64,000 nt of DNA from Loxodes magnus. Taxonomy: Eukaryota; Ciliophora; Karyorelictea; Loxodida; Loxodidae. The notes beneath the pieces were generated by a model. That model saw nothing but the letters and a program-made list of their open reading frames with translations. It was not told the DNA's origin and made no database searches. Both the position numbers and the translations under genes were made by a program. The stretch's first letter is position 1. Each line of letters begins with the position of its first letter. Where the stretch lies: positions 1 to 64,000 of the forward strand of contig CAMPDV010002366.1 in NCBI GenBank assembly GCA_946699065.1, written 5' to 3'. Shown here piece after piece: positions 1 to 12,979 of this stretch.

Positions 1-2100
1 GTTCTTCTTTAAATATAATAATTTGATTACTATTATAAAATTTAAACTTAAAGATAATAATTTTAAATTGTAATTTAAGTAAAACAGCGTCAAATTTCAT
101 AAGATTGTTTTACTTAATTATTGCCTTTTATTAATCTATAAAATTTGATTTAGTTGTGATTTTATGAAAATATTTATTGTTATTATTATAAATTTAATAA
201 ATTTTAGTATTTTACATTTAATTATTTTAAAATTAAACTAAAATTTATATAAAATATTTTTTCCTTTTTTCTCAACATTTCATTGGAATAAATCAATAAA
301 AGGCTCTAAAAATTTTAATTTTAATGTTTTAATTTTTATAGATTCATTGCTTTTTAATTTTATCACAAAGAAAATTATAAAAAATTAATTTTAGATATGT
401 TTACTATTAAACGACACAATTAGATAGTAAGTATTCCCTCTTATTTAAATAAAACTTAGAAAAGAAGGGCTTTAAAATAGTTTACTATAAATATATTAAT
501 AATAATAAGTTTTTGATATGTTTCTATTTTTAATTAATACTAATAATACATTTTATTATATTTAACAAATAAGTCTTATTAACTCATAATTATAAGTTAT
601 TTATTTTATATATTTATCTTATTAGAAGCTGCAAATTAGTTTAACTAAATATTAATTTTAATGTGTTTAAATCATAAATCTATTTCATAATTCTATAAAA
701 TTAAATTTTGTTCAAAATCTGGTGAAGCTTCGTAAATGAATAACTTAAGACAGAAATTAATTTTAGTTATCCATTTTTAAGGTTTAGCTCTCTTTTTCAT
801 TTTTGATGATTAATTAGTTATATTGAATAAAATAATGTTTATAGTAAGAAAAGGTTGAATATCTATAGGGATAAAAATAGCAAATAATTTATTAATATAA
901 AGCTAAGAAATATATTTCTAAGTATTTTTATTACTCTTATTTTTAATGTAATACTTTGATTGTTGATATTAAACTAAAATTGAAGATAATTAATTTTAAT
1001 TTCCAGAGAAATTTCTAAAATATCTAGTAAAATTGTCTTGCTAAATATTTAGTAGATAATATAAATATTTATTTTTAGCTGTAATTTTAATTTAATTTTT
1101 TATTAGTAAAATATAAAATAAATAAATCTTAATAATTGAAAGCTTAATAGTGTAAAAGCAAACTTAAAAGGTATTTAAAATTTTAATTTATTTAGTTAAT
1201 ATTTTATTAGACTAAATTAGTATAAAATACTACAATAAAACTTTACATTTTTTAACTTTCTATAATAATTGTTTATTTACATTGCTTAGAAAATTATGAA
1301 AAATAGTTGTGTAAGTAATTATTAAAATATTAAACAACTAGATAATAAACCTTTCTTCTTATTTATAATAAATTTAAAAATAAAGAATGTCTTTAAAATA
1401 ATTCTAACAGTAATCTACTTATAAGCTTAATATGCTAAAAATCTTTAAATTAATATAAAATAAATTTTAAATTTAATTATAAATAAATAAAGTTAATAAG
1501 TTGTAAATTATATAGATATAATCATTTAATTTTTAATATTTATCATAGATTAAATTATATCTATTTAAATAAAATAGCATACATGGTATAAATTGTACTT
1601 AATTTAAATTAAAATAATAGTAAACTATCATTGCTTATTATAAAATAATTAATATTTAGTTTAATATCTTATCTATTTAATTCATATTATTAAATTTAAC
1701 TTATATAATCTAAATTATTTCAAATCCTTAATATTTTATTTTAGGCTTAAACCTCATTTATATTATAAGCAATTATAATATTTTTATAACCTAGTGTTTA
1801 AAGGGAGATATCAAATTATATAATTATATTTTAATTTATTTTTCCTTATACTTTTTACTAAGCTACTTTAATTAGTTTATAATGAATTCATATTGCTAAA
1901 TTAATTAAAAAATATTAATAATTAAAATTTTTACTTTTGCAAATAAAGAATAATTAATATTAGTATAATTTATATAATTAAATATAGTATAATAAATATA
2001 GTTTAATTATAATATTATTTCTTTATTATCATTATTACATTCTTATAACACTCATTAACCTAACTAATTTCAATTATTTATTTCATATGCTTTATATATT
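1..2100. other. A/T-rich stretch, no gene recognised
   Basis: Sequence of very low complexity, dominated by A/T with short runs of TTTAA and ATAAAT. I see no protein motif in any frame, no tRNA and no long repeat. In this genetic code every frame is open, so the absence of stops does not help; composition alone argues against a gene. Confidence 0.4.
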
Positions 2101-2169
2101 GATAAATTATTACTTCAGAATAAAAAATTAAAAAATTAAAAAACTAATAAAAATGCTTATTTTCCTTGT

Positions 2170-2900
2170 TTGATGAGTATATTATATATAAGCCTTAAAA
2201 TAAAAAATGAAATTATAGTAAAGAGAGAAACTGAACTCTTTTTAAAATCTCAAAATTTAAAGAAATATATAAAGTTAGGAATCAACATTTTTCACAAGAA
2301 TTATAATCCAATAACTTTACTTGACTTTATTAATTTAAGCAGATTAATATTTTGGTTTTTCAAATGACAATGCTCTAATTAATTTCTACTAGGATTGTAA
2401 TTAAATCTTAATAATATTTTAATTCCTTAGAAAAGAAAATTTAATTATAGTCCTATTTCAAATTAAAATTTTAAAAGAACTTAACTTAAGATTTTAGGTT
2501 TTGATTATTAAATATTTTAGATTATAATGAAGATATTATAAGGCTTTGATTAATAAATCAGAACTAAATAATAGCTAATGAAGAAGCTTAGAAAAGAAGT
2601 TATAATCTTAGGTATTAATCTTAGCTTTTTCTTTAATAAGTCTTTTATTTAAAAAGATAAAAATGTAAAATGAGCAGCAATAATTTACTAATAAAAGCTA
2701 TTATTATTTTCCACTTCATGAAGTCTTTTAACTACAAATAGCTAACTTGTAATGGTCTGCTCTTAAAGTGCTTAAGATTTATGAAATCAAATAATAATTA
2801 TCTGTCTTTTATCTAAATAATTATAAAGAAAGTGTAAAATTATCCTTAACTTATAAGAATTAAGCAATCTAATCTTGTTTTATTTAAAAAAAAAAAAATT
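2170..2900 (+). CDS. Unrecognised coding-like stretch
   Basis: I do not recognise this. Read with TAA/TAG as Gln and TGA as Trp, the frame opening at the ATG-ATG near 2170 gives a Lys/Leu/Ile-rich sequence containing pieces such as KRETELFLKSQNLKKYI and LMKKLRKEVIILGINL. After about 2660 a second frame looks better, with SYYYFPLHEVFQLQIANLQW, so a one-base frame break is likely near the A-run there. No domain, signal peptide or clear end was found. It could be a decayed gene or chance composition in A/T-rich DNA. Confidence 0.25.
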
Positions 2901-3366
2901 ATTTAGGATATGACTAAGTAATCTTAAAGCTTAATTAGATTTTATCTTCTATTTTTATACTTAGATATATTAAATTAAAAATGCTAAATATAGCATCATA
3001 TGGTATTTAGTGTTTTCGCTTTAATTTTTTACCTCATCTCTAAAAATTTTCCTTTTATTAACTATCTCTAATTACAATTTTCTTAAAACTATCAAAAGAA
3101 GCTCAAAATTTAAATTTATTAATTAGCTCCATAAACTAAATTAAGAAATACGAACCTTAAGCATATTATAAAAACGCTTGAGTATAAAATTGAAAATAAA
3201 AGAAAAGTTAAAATCTACGGATAACTCTATACGATTAAATATAATTGACTATGCTTATCTTTATAATGAGTAAAGCTTTATATAAAAACATAAACAAATT
3301 TTTAGTTGTGAAACAGATTTTAACTCAATATATTAGAAGCTTTAAATTTTTTTTCTCTTTGTCTTA

Positions 3367-6300
3367 TCAAATTTACCTTTCCGCCTTTTGATAAGCTTCT
3401 ACAACATTTTTTTCTCTATAAAGTTGATGACTAATTTTTTTCCACCCCTAACTTTCTAAATCAGTCTTAAATTAAGAGTTTTAAATTTCTTCTAAATTCT
3501 AGATTTCCTAAAAAATAAAAAACTTACTAATTAAAATTACTGTTCATTGCATTACCAATTTAAGTCTTGTACAATATCGAGTCTGAGAGTAGAATTTTAA
3601 TCTTTAATAATCTAGCTATTATATGTTTCTTCTTCTTCATCAAGTTTATTTACTTAATCTTTCATCTGCTAATTTCTAAGGTTTTGCTATTCTTTTTCTA
3701 ATTACTTCTGTAGCTTTTTCAATTTTAGCTATTATATTACACCATCTATCAGATAATATACGCAGATAAGAATGCCTATAAAAGTCACAGCATTAGACAT
3801 AGAAATCACTACAATGCCAACTTTTTCCGATGTATCTGCATCTTTTGATTCTAAACTGAAATATCTCTCTTAATTGTCTAAGCTTTAAAAATAAAGATTT
3901 AAGGAAATTAAGTAAAGGAACCATACTTCAAGCAATATCTGAGCAGCATTCATAATTCTTTTAATAAAAGGTTTATACAAGATTAAGAAGGTTATTTGCG
4001 AAATACTTACCACCAGATTCACAATAATTTATACAAGTGGATACTTTCTAATAGTTATCAAGACTATTGAAAGAATTAATCTTCTTAACAGGAACAAAGG
4101 ATAAAATAATAGAGCGCTGAATTCTCTTTCTTTTAGTTCGTCAAAAAGAGGAAAATACTTAGCTTTTATTTAATCAATTTACTCTTTTTCTTCTGATCCC
4201 TCAGGACTGATTTTATTTAAGTAGCTTCTAAATTTGTGGATAACTTGAAAGAAATGGAGGATGATTGTGACTTGAATTATCTATATAATAAAAAAGTTAC
4301 TAAAGCTACAAGAGATAAAATTGAATTAAGTCCTGTATAGAAAGTCTCGAAGTTGAAATTAGAAATTTAAAGCATGACAGAGTAGTGCAGCTATAGTGTG
4401 AAGACTAGGTATAAGGAAATTAAATAGCGGTAATGTAAATTTTCTTACCTAAACTTTATTAATTTTTCTGTTTTTAGTCTTTTTCCTATGTAGCCTATGA
4501 TAAAATCTATTATTAGATAAAGAAAAACTATAAAAATATGAATGAAGCTGTTAGCAATAAATATATAGCTTTAGTATCCGATAATAATAAGGATTTCATC
4601 GTGTACCGCCATTTGTTAAGCGTCTAAGTTTCAAAATTGAAATTTATTATCGTTTCCCTAATCTACTACTTTACTTTAGCTTTGTTAGAAGTAATAAACT
4701 GCTAAATTTTAAGGTTTATAAATGTTAATAAAGGTGTTTGATAAAATAAGCTAGGAAGCTAAAAGAAGGGTAAATCATCTGGAAAAAGATGAGCCAGAAG
4801 AACCAAGTAAAATTGTTAAAAGAGAACTGCACCCAACCCCAACATAATAAGTAGTATCGGATATTTTTTGTGATTAATAAAACTTTCTAGTCGTTTCAGA
4901 TATATTAAAATCATCTAAACTTGTAGGAACTTGAATTTCAGTTTCGGTTTCAGTTTCAGCTTCAACTTCAGCTTCTTCATTAATTTCTAAGTCATCTTAA
5001 TCTTTTTGCTCTTCCTCTTAATCCACTTGCTCATTGCATAAGTTTTTATCACACTAGCAGATTTCATTGATCAATTAAAATCCTGCCACACATTCGATAC
5101 AAGTCTGTTTTTGGTAGCAAGAATTTATGCAGCTACTATTTAAATTACTATTATAAGAGCACGTTTTACAGTATTCTTGACTACAATTATTGCATAGGTC
5201 TTCAAAAAAATATCCTTTTTTGCACTCTTGGCACTAATATTAATTACATTTATCACAGTTTTTGTATACTTAATAGCAACCAATGCACTCTTAATTAACT
5301 TAAATGTAATTGCTGTCAGAGCAGTTTTTAACACATATTCCCTCCTTAAGCAAGATATTAAAACAGCATTCTACGCATTAATTATTTCTGCAGGTAACAC
5401 AATTCTCTATTTATTCTTTGCATCGCACACATTTCGCATTTTTTATGATATATCCTTCTTTACATTAATTGCCTTCCTATCCTCTCTCGTTGCATTCTTC
5501 GCAAAAAGGAATTTAATTTGAACAATTTGCACAAACTTAGTCTTAATCAAAATCCTGCTAGTATTTTTAGCGATTTTCCACACACTTGTTTAAACTTAAC
5601 TTAAATGGATAATTACATCTTAAGCATATTTTCTAGTCGTTGCATTTTGAACAGAAGTTGTCTACTTCCTAGCAAGATATGCACTGATTATTCTACTAGG
5701 ATATATGAAGTAACTTTCTTCACGTTGTAAGCATTTTAATCCTTGATCATCACAAACTTTACAATTTAGCAAGGCACAAATGCATTTACCCTCTGATAAT
5801 TTAAATGGAGATTAGCACTCAAGACATTATTTGCTTTCGTTGCGTTTGATGCAGTTATTTTCCATAATTAAGCAAGATTCACATTTCGCTTGATCTTAGC
5901 TAAAAAATAGCCATCTAAACATTTAGCACAATTATACCCAGTATTATCGCAGGTTTCACAGTTAAAATCGAAGTAAAGAACGCACTTATTTTAAAATAAT
6001 TAATAGTTTTGCTCGCAAGCATTACAAACTATTTGATGATCATTTATTCAATTGCAGCTAAAGCATCTGTCTACTCATGTAGAACATTTTTAGCACGAAT
6101 TCAAATTTTAAATCAAAATACTTCCATCTACGCAAGCATTGAATTAAACTAAACTATTTTGATATGTGCATATCTAGCAGTTTTCAAGTTTCTCCTTGCA
6201 CAATTCACACTTACGACTGTCAGAAACATAATAATACCCATCAAAGCAATCCAAGCAATCATTTTCATCTCTCCCTCTACAATTTTTACATTTTCAGTAG

Positions 6301-8030
6301 CACGCAGCACAATAAGTAACGGTGGAACCTTCACTCGTCTAATAATTGCATTTTTAAAGCATTAATTCGAATTAAAAATATTTCTTATGAAATTATTCAG
6401 TTTATCTTAATAATCTCCTAAAACAATCCAGCTTTCTCTAGAAAGCTAAAAATATTAGCTAGAAATATTTAAACAACTCAAAATTGAATCATACTAATAT
6501 TAAGTTAAGCAGACATATACTTAATTATTTTAACTTAGACTAACAGATAATAAATATCACTTCTAATTTATAATCTCAGCTAAGAAGTTAATACTCTATT
6601 CTCTAGGATGTTACACTAATTAAATTTTTGAACTTGTTTAATCCAATAAAGAAGTTCTTATTACAAAGGATTTATCTCATACATCAATTAACTGAAAAAT
6701 TATACGTCAATGTGGTTCATAAAGCGTCCTTGCAATTAAGTCTCGCTTTATATAAAGTTGGTCTTAGTTTATAAATCAAAAATAAAAGCTGTAACTTTAT
6801 GTAGAATATTTTAAAGGATCGTAATTGAAGTGGATAAATTAGTATTTAACAGTATCTATTTAATCGCTGCATGAAAGCTCTAATTCAGGTTTCGTAAAGT
6901 TTACATAATATACTTATTAGTCTTATGAAATGCATTCTTGGTAATTCAAGAAATCGCAGGGATTTGTAGCTGAAACTAATTCTATTCAGTCACTTCCATA
7001 TATTTACTGATCATATGTATAAAACCTTGGAAACATTATTAATCCGCTGAAATCTGAAGAGCCTCATAATATAATTTAATTATATTCTAATTAGATAAAA
7101 AGCATTTAAAAGCTTACAAATTTTATAGTTTCAAGCTAATCTAAGGCGGCAAAGCAAGCTTAATTACCTTTTTCCTAATCTAGTGTTAACTGAATAAAAA
7201 ATCATTTATTTTTTCCTATTTATATAGAAATTTAAGATTCTTCATGAGTTCCTAAGATTTTTATAACCTGCTTGTCTAAAATAGTTTAATACTATATTTT
7301 TATTATATATTTCAACCAATGTTTGTTCATTATCAGCTGATCCATCGTTTTTAAGTCAAAAGCTTAATGATCATCGTTTTATGGAGTAAATCTTAGGATT
7401 ATATCCAAAATAATCTAAAATACAGTTTGTTATTTCATTAGCTATCTGAGCTTTTTAAGGAAGCTCAGATAATTCTATAAATTTTAAATCAGTCTGGCAA
7501 CTTTTAACCTCTGGGCTATTACAAGATAAACATTTTGCTTCAAGAAGGCAAGGTATGGAATCTCTGGCTATTTTAGTAAAATTTCTTCAATTGAGATAAG
7601 AATCAAAAAGATAAAATTGTGGCTGTAAAATTTAGCCTTCAAAGATTGAGGAGATTCCTCCTAGATATTAAAATGAATCTAGATTAACACTAATTTACTA
7701 TTTAATTTCTTAAGTAGCTGTTATATAGTCTCAATTAAACGGAATGATAATCGTGAAACTAGTTTCTCTTTCATCCTATCTACTTGAAAGTCCTATGAAT
7801 ATTCATTAAGAGCAGTTTAGAATTTCTTATTGATCATAAATTAGGAAATTTTTATTATTTGTTATGCTATACACTCAAAATAGCTTAAATGTGTAAGTCC
7901 TTTGAAATAATCAAGTGATTTAAAAGCTTAAAATTAATAATCTATTTATCAAATATTCTAGATATTTAAGCCAACTATTTCATTCAGAAAGTTAAATGAA
8001 AATCTGCATAACCTGAAGACATCTATAATC
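3367..8030 (-). pseudogene. Cys-rich multi-pass membrane protein, paralogue 2
   Basis: Paralogue of the plus-strand gene at 12980-18360, read right to left. The order is LamG-like segments (WSLSFWLKNDGS; NCSQWIFIGLS), a long furin-like region of C-x2-C repeats (about 6350-5080), an acidic Glu/Thr linker, then about nine hydrophobic segments and a basic, coiled C-tail ending at TGA (3369-3367). A 20-nt intron fits at 3508-3527 (GTAAGT to TTTTAG); splicing gives a coherent tail ending in AERQI. TGA is needed as Trp, as in SFSRWFTLLL and FQFWNLDAQQ. At least four frame breaks occur (near 7900, 5900, 5705 and 4285). Those at 5900 and 4285 are cured by one extra T in a T-run and the one at 5705 by one extra base. 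No signal peptide was found at the 5' end, so the gene is truncated, decayed or mis-assembled. Known family: ciliate surface proteins with Cys-rich repeats and a polytopic C-terminus. Function is unknown. Confidence 0.7.
3508..3527 (-). other. Short intron, 20 nt
   Basis: On the minus strand this reads GTAAGTTTTTTATTTTTTAG. It has a canonical 5' GTAAGT and a T-rich 3' TTTTAG. Removing it joins a frame ending NEQQFQL to one beginning EIQNLEEIQNS and running to a TGA at 3369. Without splicing the frame changes and the sequence loses protein character. Assigned by frame logic only; no transcript evidence. Confidence 0.65.
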
Positions 8031-8049
8031 CTAATCCTAATTCTCAAAA

Positions 8050-11000
8050 TTTTTTTAAGATGAGAGTTCTTCTGAAACAAAAAAATCGGATACTTTCACT
8101 CATTACTCATGGGTTTTTTAGACTAGCAAAGACATTCACAAAAGCAAAAAGAAATGTAAGATATTTAGAGCCACTTTAATAGGAAGGAGACTTTATTTTC
8201 TAAGTAAAAAAAGTATTAAAATATAAAAATTAAATAGAATTCGCTATGAAGCTAATATAGCTTGTGTATTTAACATTCTTTTAATTAATCCTTAAATCTC
8301 ATTTCATTTCTTTATTTTTCCTTATCTCTCTTTATAAAACATAATTTAAACTAATGTTAGGATTATATTTTCTAATATTTAATTTTAGATCTTCTTTAAA
8401 AATTAAGACAATCAAAAAGGTAGAATTATATAGGTAGTTATAATCCTATAGTTATAATGCTGCATTTCTTGATTAAAGGCATATTATATTAATTAGCTTA
8501 TTTCAAGATATAGCCTTATTATTAATTTTAATTTGTATCATTTACTAAGTATAAAGTTGCTATTAAAGTATCTCAGATATACTTTTAGGACTAAATGCTC
8601 TAAGCAAGTTATTGATAGAAATAGATTACTTTCTAACTAAAAGTCTCTACTAAATATTGTCTATTTTCTATAGTCATTTGTTTAGGGTTATGGTTTATCA
8701 TAAGATCCAATTAATAAGATTAAAGAATCTTCTTATTCAGTTTTATACTCTTGTATCATCCTATATTTAAAACAAGATTTATCAATCAACAGCTTAAATT
8801 AGATAGAGTGATATATTGTGAATACTCTTAATTATTCCTTTAATTATTGTATACTTATTCTTTTTAGAGACTCAGCCTATAAAGCATTTATAGTTACTGA
8901 GTGGGAATTGAACCTTCTTATAATTAAATCTACTCACTAATAATCTGCTATTCAACCACTTGTATGATTGAACCAACAAATAATTAGTTATAGGTTTATT
9001 TTAAACTGACTCTCCTCTATTTTATAACAATAACTATGTCCTTATCTTAATAATGATGTCTGCATTTAGTTAACTATATTGAACCAAAGAGATTCTATTA
9101 TCTACCTTAAATCTATTTTAAGCCTGCTTATTATATTATAAGATAATTAGATACTCTAAGTAATAATTATCTAATTTTTGACTACAAATATAATAAAAAT
9201 ACCTAGCATCAATAAACTAAGGAAGACAGAATAACAATAGTAACTTAGTAGCTTAGATATCTAATAAGTTAGAGTTAGAACTACATTAATTATAAAATCA
9301 CTAGAAATAGAAGGAACATAGCTTATTAGTGATAAACTCTTATTAGCAAAGACTAATGTTGTATCAGCTTTCTTAATGAAACATATTCTACTAATTCTAA
9401 AACTATAAGCACTGCTATAATTTATTAATTTAGCTAGTAGTTATAAGAGCTTATACTCATTTAACTATCATTTAAGATATTATTAATTATCTACTAAAAG
9501 TAAGCTTTTAGTAGAAGAATCATTAACTATTACTATCAAGCTGACTTTAAGAAACTTTAAAATAGATAGGCTTATGTTTAACTAAGCCTTTATTTATATT
9601 ATTAGTTTATCTTTATTAGGTAATAGATTTTATCTTTCTACTACCAATAATTTAGATTTATAACTTGATTAATAGCTAGGAAATAATTAAGTTTCTCTAT
9701 AAGAAGTATGAAAACTATATTTCCTTTATGATTCTTTAATATACATAAAAGAAATAAAATGAGTGAGGTTATTAATTAAGCTAATAATAAAGGAAGGCTA
9801 AAATATACTATTAAAGAGTAACTTACTCTTTAGCTTGATCTAGTAACTACTATGCTTATTATAGTTTAACTAGTATTTGCATGCTTTAATAATTATTATA
9901 TTCTTAGTTATTCCTTTCCAGCTTTATTATCATTTAGTTTATACCTAAGCTTTCCTTTAAAATCAGATTAAGTCAAACTAATTTTAAATTTTAGAAGATA
10001 AGATTATCCACTTTCCTTAGCGCTCTCCTAGCTTGATCTATTAGAAAATTAGAAGGATTATAGTTAATTAAAAAAAGAGATAGAGAATAGACTTTTGATA
10101 GATAAATAAGCATAAAGGTAGTTAAAATAAATTTGATAACAATTATACTGAATATGCATTAGCACTTAATCAAAACTAACTATCTTACTATTATCTATAG
10201 AAGAATATACTGATATGCTATACATTTAATTACCAAAAAGATATAAATAGATAAAGCAAACCTAGCATTCTTAAGCTTGACTTAATAATTTCTACTACAA
10301 ATGTTTTTTTCCAAAAATCAGTGAAGAATAAAGAGGAAAATTAGCAAAGGTGATTATCTCTTGATTTTGAATATATCACTAATATAAATAATAAAGCAGT
10401 GCTAATTATCTATTTTCATAAGATGATAACTTAATACCTGCTACTATTAGCATTAGCTTGAAGATCTATCTATAAATAAGTTATTCTTTTCTTATTAAAA
10501 GTAACTATTTAAAGCTAAGCTTATTTAGTACTTTAAAGGAGAAGTGTAGATTTAATGTTTTATTGATAGAGCATTATTCTTTTCATTCCCCTTAAAGTCT
10601 AGAAATATAATAAAGTTAGATAGTATAAAAATTAAAGCTTTAGAGAAGTTTATTATAGCAATAAAAACTTAATTTATAGCTATATTGGTTTTATAAAAAA
10701 GTGAAGAGACAGAACAAAACAGTTTTAGTATCTAAATTAAATAAAAGTATTAATTGAGAGTACTAGATCGACTAAGTTCTTTAGAACTAATATAGTTACT
10801 AGTCATTCGATATATCGTAGAATAAAATACTATAGCTAATAATATAAGAAACTTAATTTTAGCTTTTAATAATCTAAAAGGCTATTAATATAGAAGTTAC
10901 TAAAAGATTAGGCTTCGAATATAATAATTTTCAGAAGCTTCTTTATGAATATAAAGAGTAGTTTCATAATAAATTAGGAAGATGTTAAAGCTAAAAAAGA

Positions 11001-11650
11001 GTTAATGCGTAGTAGATTTATTTTTCTTTTAATAAAGCTATTAGATAAATTTAGTAAGTCTAGAGATAGTCAATTAATACTTTAAGGCAATAACTTAAGT
11101 TAAATAAACTGAGAGAGGAAAATAGATAATTGATATAAATCTGCTGATGTACTCGTTAATTAATCATAGAAATGATAAATAAATCAATTTAACGCTTTTA
11201 TATTTATGAGTAACTAGCTATTAAATAAAGCAACCCTTATGCTTCTACTATAATAATCAGTTAGATCCTTAATTAAGTTTTAAAAATATAAACGAAAACT
11301 AAAAGCAAGAGAATTAATAACTTTAGAAATAAAGTTTTTATTCAATTTTTTCAAATATCAGTTAATGAGAGTCATTCACAAATGCTCTTTGAGTTATATT
11401 CCTTAGTGATAAATATTAAACTTCTATTGCTAAGTCAAAGAGTAAATTAATAAAAATCCAAGATAACTTTGTATTTACTTATTTAGGTATTGCATTAATG
11501 ATATCTTCCTAACTTCTGATATTATAACTTTATTTAAGAAATATATATCTAAAATCTTTAGCTTTGTATAGTATAAAATTATATATGATTTTTGCTAATT
11601 ATTTTGATTCTTTTCTTAAAGTTAATCCTAATTCTTTACCATACAAGGAA
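8050..11650. other. No assigned gene; mixed A/T-rich DNA
   Basis: All frames are open and none shows a motif I recognise. One frame around 10760-11250 (+) gives protein-like text (RLGFEYNNFQKLLYEYKEQ), too weak to call. A perfect palindrome lies near 9492-9515: CTACTAAAAG, a 4-base loop TAAG, then CTTTTAGTAG. A tRNA-like string near 8890-8990 was examined and rejected. Confidence 0.35.
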
Positions 11651-11699
11651 AGAAGGATATCCAGATGAAATAGTCTTAAAATTCCCATTTATATTAGTA

Positions 11700-12480
11700 T
11701 CAAGAAGGCTGATTTAATTATGCTTTAACTAAAACCATTTTCTAAAATACTAATTTAGATAAAAAGTTAATAGTTAGTTAAAATTTTAAATTCGCTGCTT
11801 TTAATTAAGAGGATATTAAGCTAAATATAACTAGCAGCCTTAATTAAAATTATTCTGCTCTTATTTAAATTTTAAAGTCTATTGTTATAGATTTAATTTT
11901 ATGTAATTATTCGTTAGTCAAAAATTAAAATTTATTAGAGAAAAACGAAGTTTTTGAAAGATAAATATTGCTAGGTCTAATACCTGTTAGTGTAATTAAT
12001 CTAATTTTTAAAAAGATATGACTTTAAAAGAACTAATGCCTTCAAATAATTTTTAGTTAAAGACTAAAATGAAATAGCTTATGCATATAGCTTTGGATTA
12101 ATTGTATAGTCTTTAACAGATTCTTATTTATGATGTAAAGAAATAAGGAAAGTTATTTGCTTAATTAATGAAGCTACTTATTTATTAATTGCCTTTCTGC
12201 TATATTTTAAAAGCAATCAATACATAATTATACAAACTAAACAATTCCACCTTTGTTTAGTTATTTATTGCTAAGGTTTTTGGATTAAATCATTTAGAAT
12301 AAAATAGTCTGTGTAAAGCAATTTCTTCTAATCTTAACTCTATAGCTATCAACGCTTCCTCCTGTATTTTTATTCTATTGGTATGAATTATAAATAAATG
12401 CTTTAACCTTTTTAAAACCTTCTTGAATTTCCTCCTGTTGCTTATGAAATAAAATTCTAAAAGTTCTCTAGCATGAAAAT
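11700..12480 (+). CDS. Unrecognised coding-like stretch
   Basis: In one frame (the ATG at 12018 is in it) the translation has balanced composition for about 250 codons, including MTLKELMPSNNFQLKTKMKQ, IYDVKKQGKLFAQLMKLLI and AKVFGLNHLEQNSLCKAISS. TGA occurs rarely and at plausible Trp sites (KRSFWKINIARS). No domain is recognised and neither end is fixed; upstream and downstream the composition drifts to Ile/Leu/Lys runs. It may be part of a larger or decayed gene. Confidence 0.35.
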
Positions 12481-12979
12481 CAAAGTAACTCTAGAGAATA
12501 TACATTCACTAAGAGATTTATTAGTTATATAAACTTTATTAACTTTGGCTGTGCTAAAGGTTGTAATAGCTAGAAATAAGCTGAGAGGCTATTAATATCT
12601 ATTAATTAATAGCCTAAATAAAATGATTTAATAATAAGTTATATCATATATACATTTACCTTAGGGATTGCCTTTTAATTACAGAATCTATTCAGATTTA
12701 CCTCTTTTAAAAATCCAATACTGTCTAGTAAGAGACTTATGCAAATATTTATTTTCCAAGCACTGTCACAGGAAGTCAATAAATATAAAGTTAGTGCTTA
12801 ACTAAAAACAACAGTTAATTAGAATATTTAGACAAATAAGCTATTTGATATGGATAAAGTTTATACAGTTATAAAGTTACTAACGAAAATCTGGGGATAT
12901 TTTAAAATAAATGATTGCTTATTTAAATAAAGCTTGTCTATTTAAGGCTTTAATTTAACTATTTAATAATTCATTCATA

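Noticed and set aside
8885..8990. tRNA-like string with a B-box (GGTTCAATTCC) and A-box-like AAGTGG on the minus strand
   Set aside because: Acceptor, D and anticodon stems do not pair, so no cloverleaf can be drawn.
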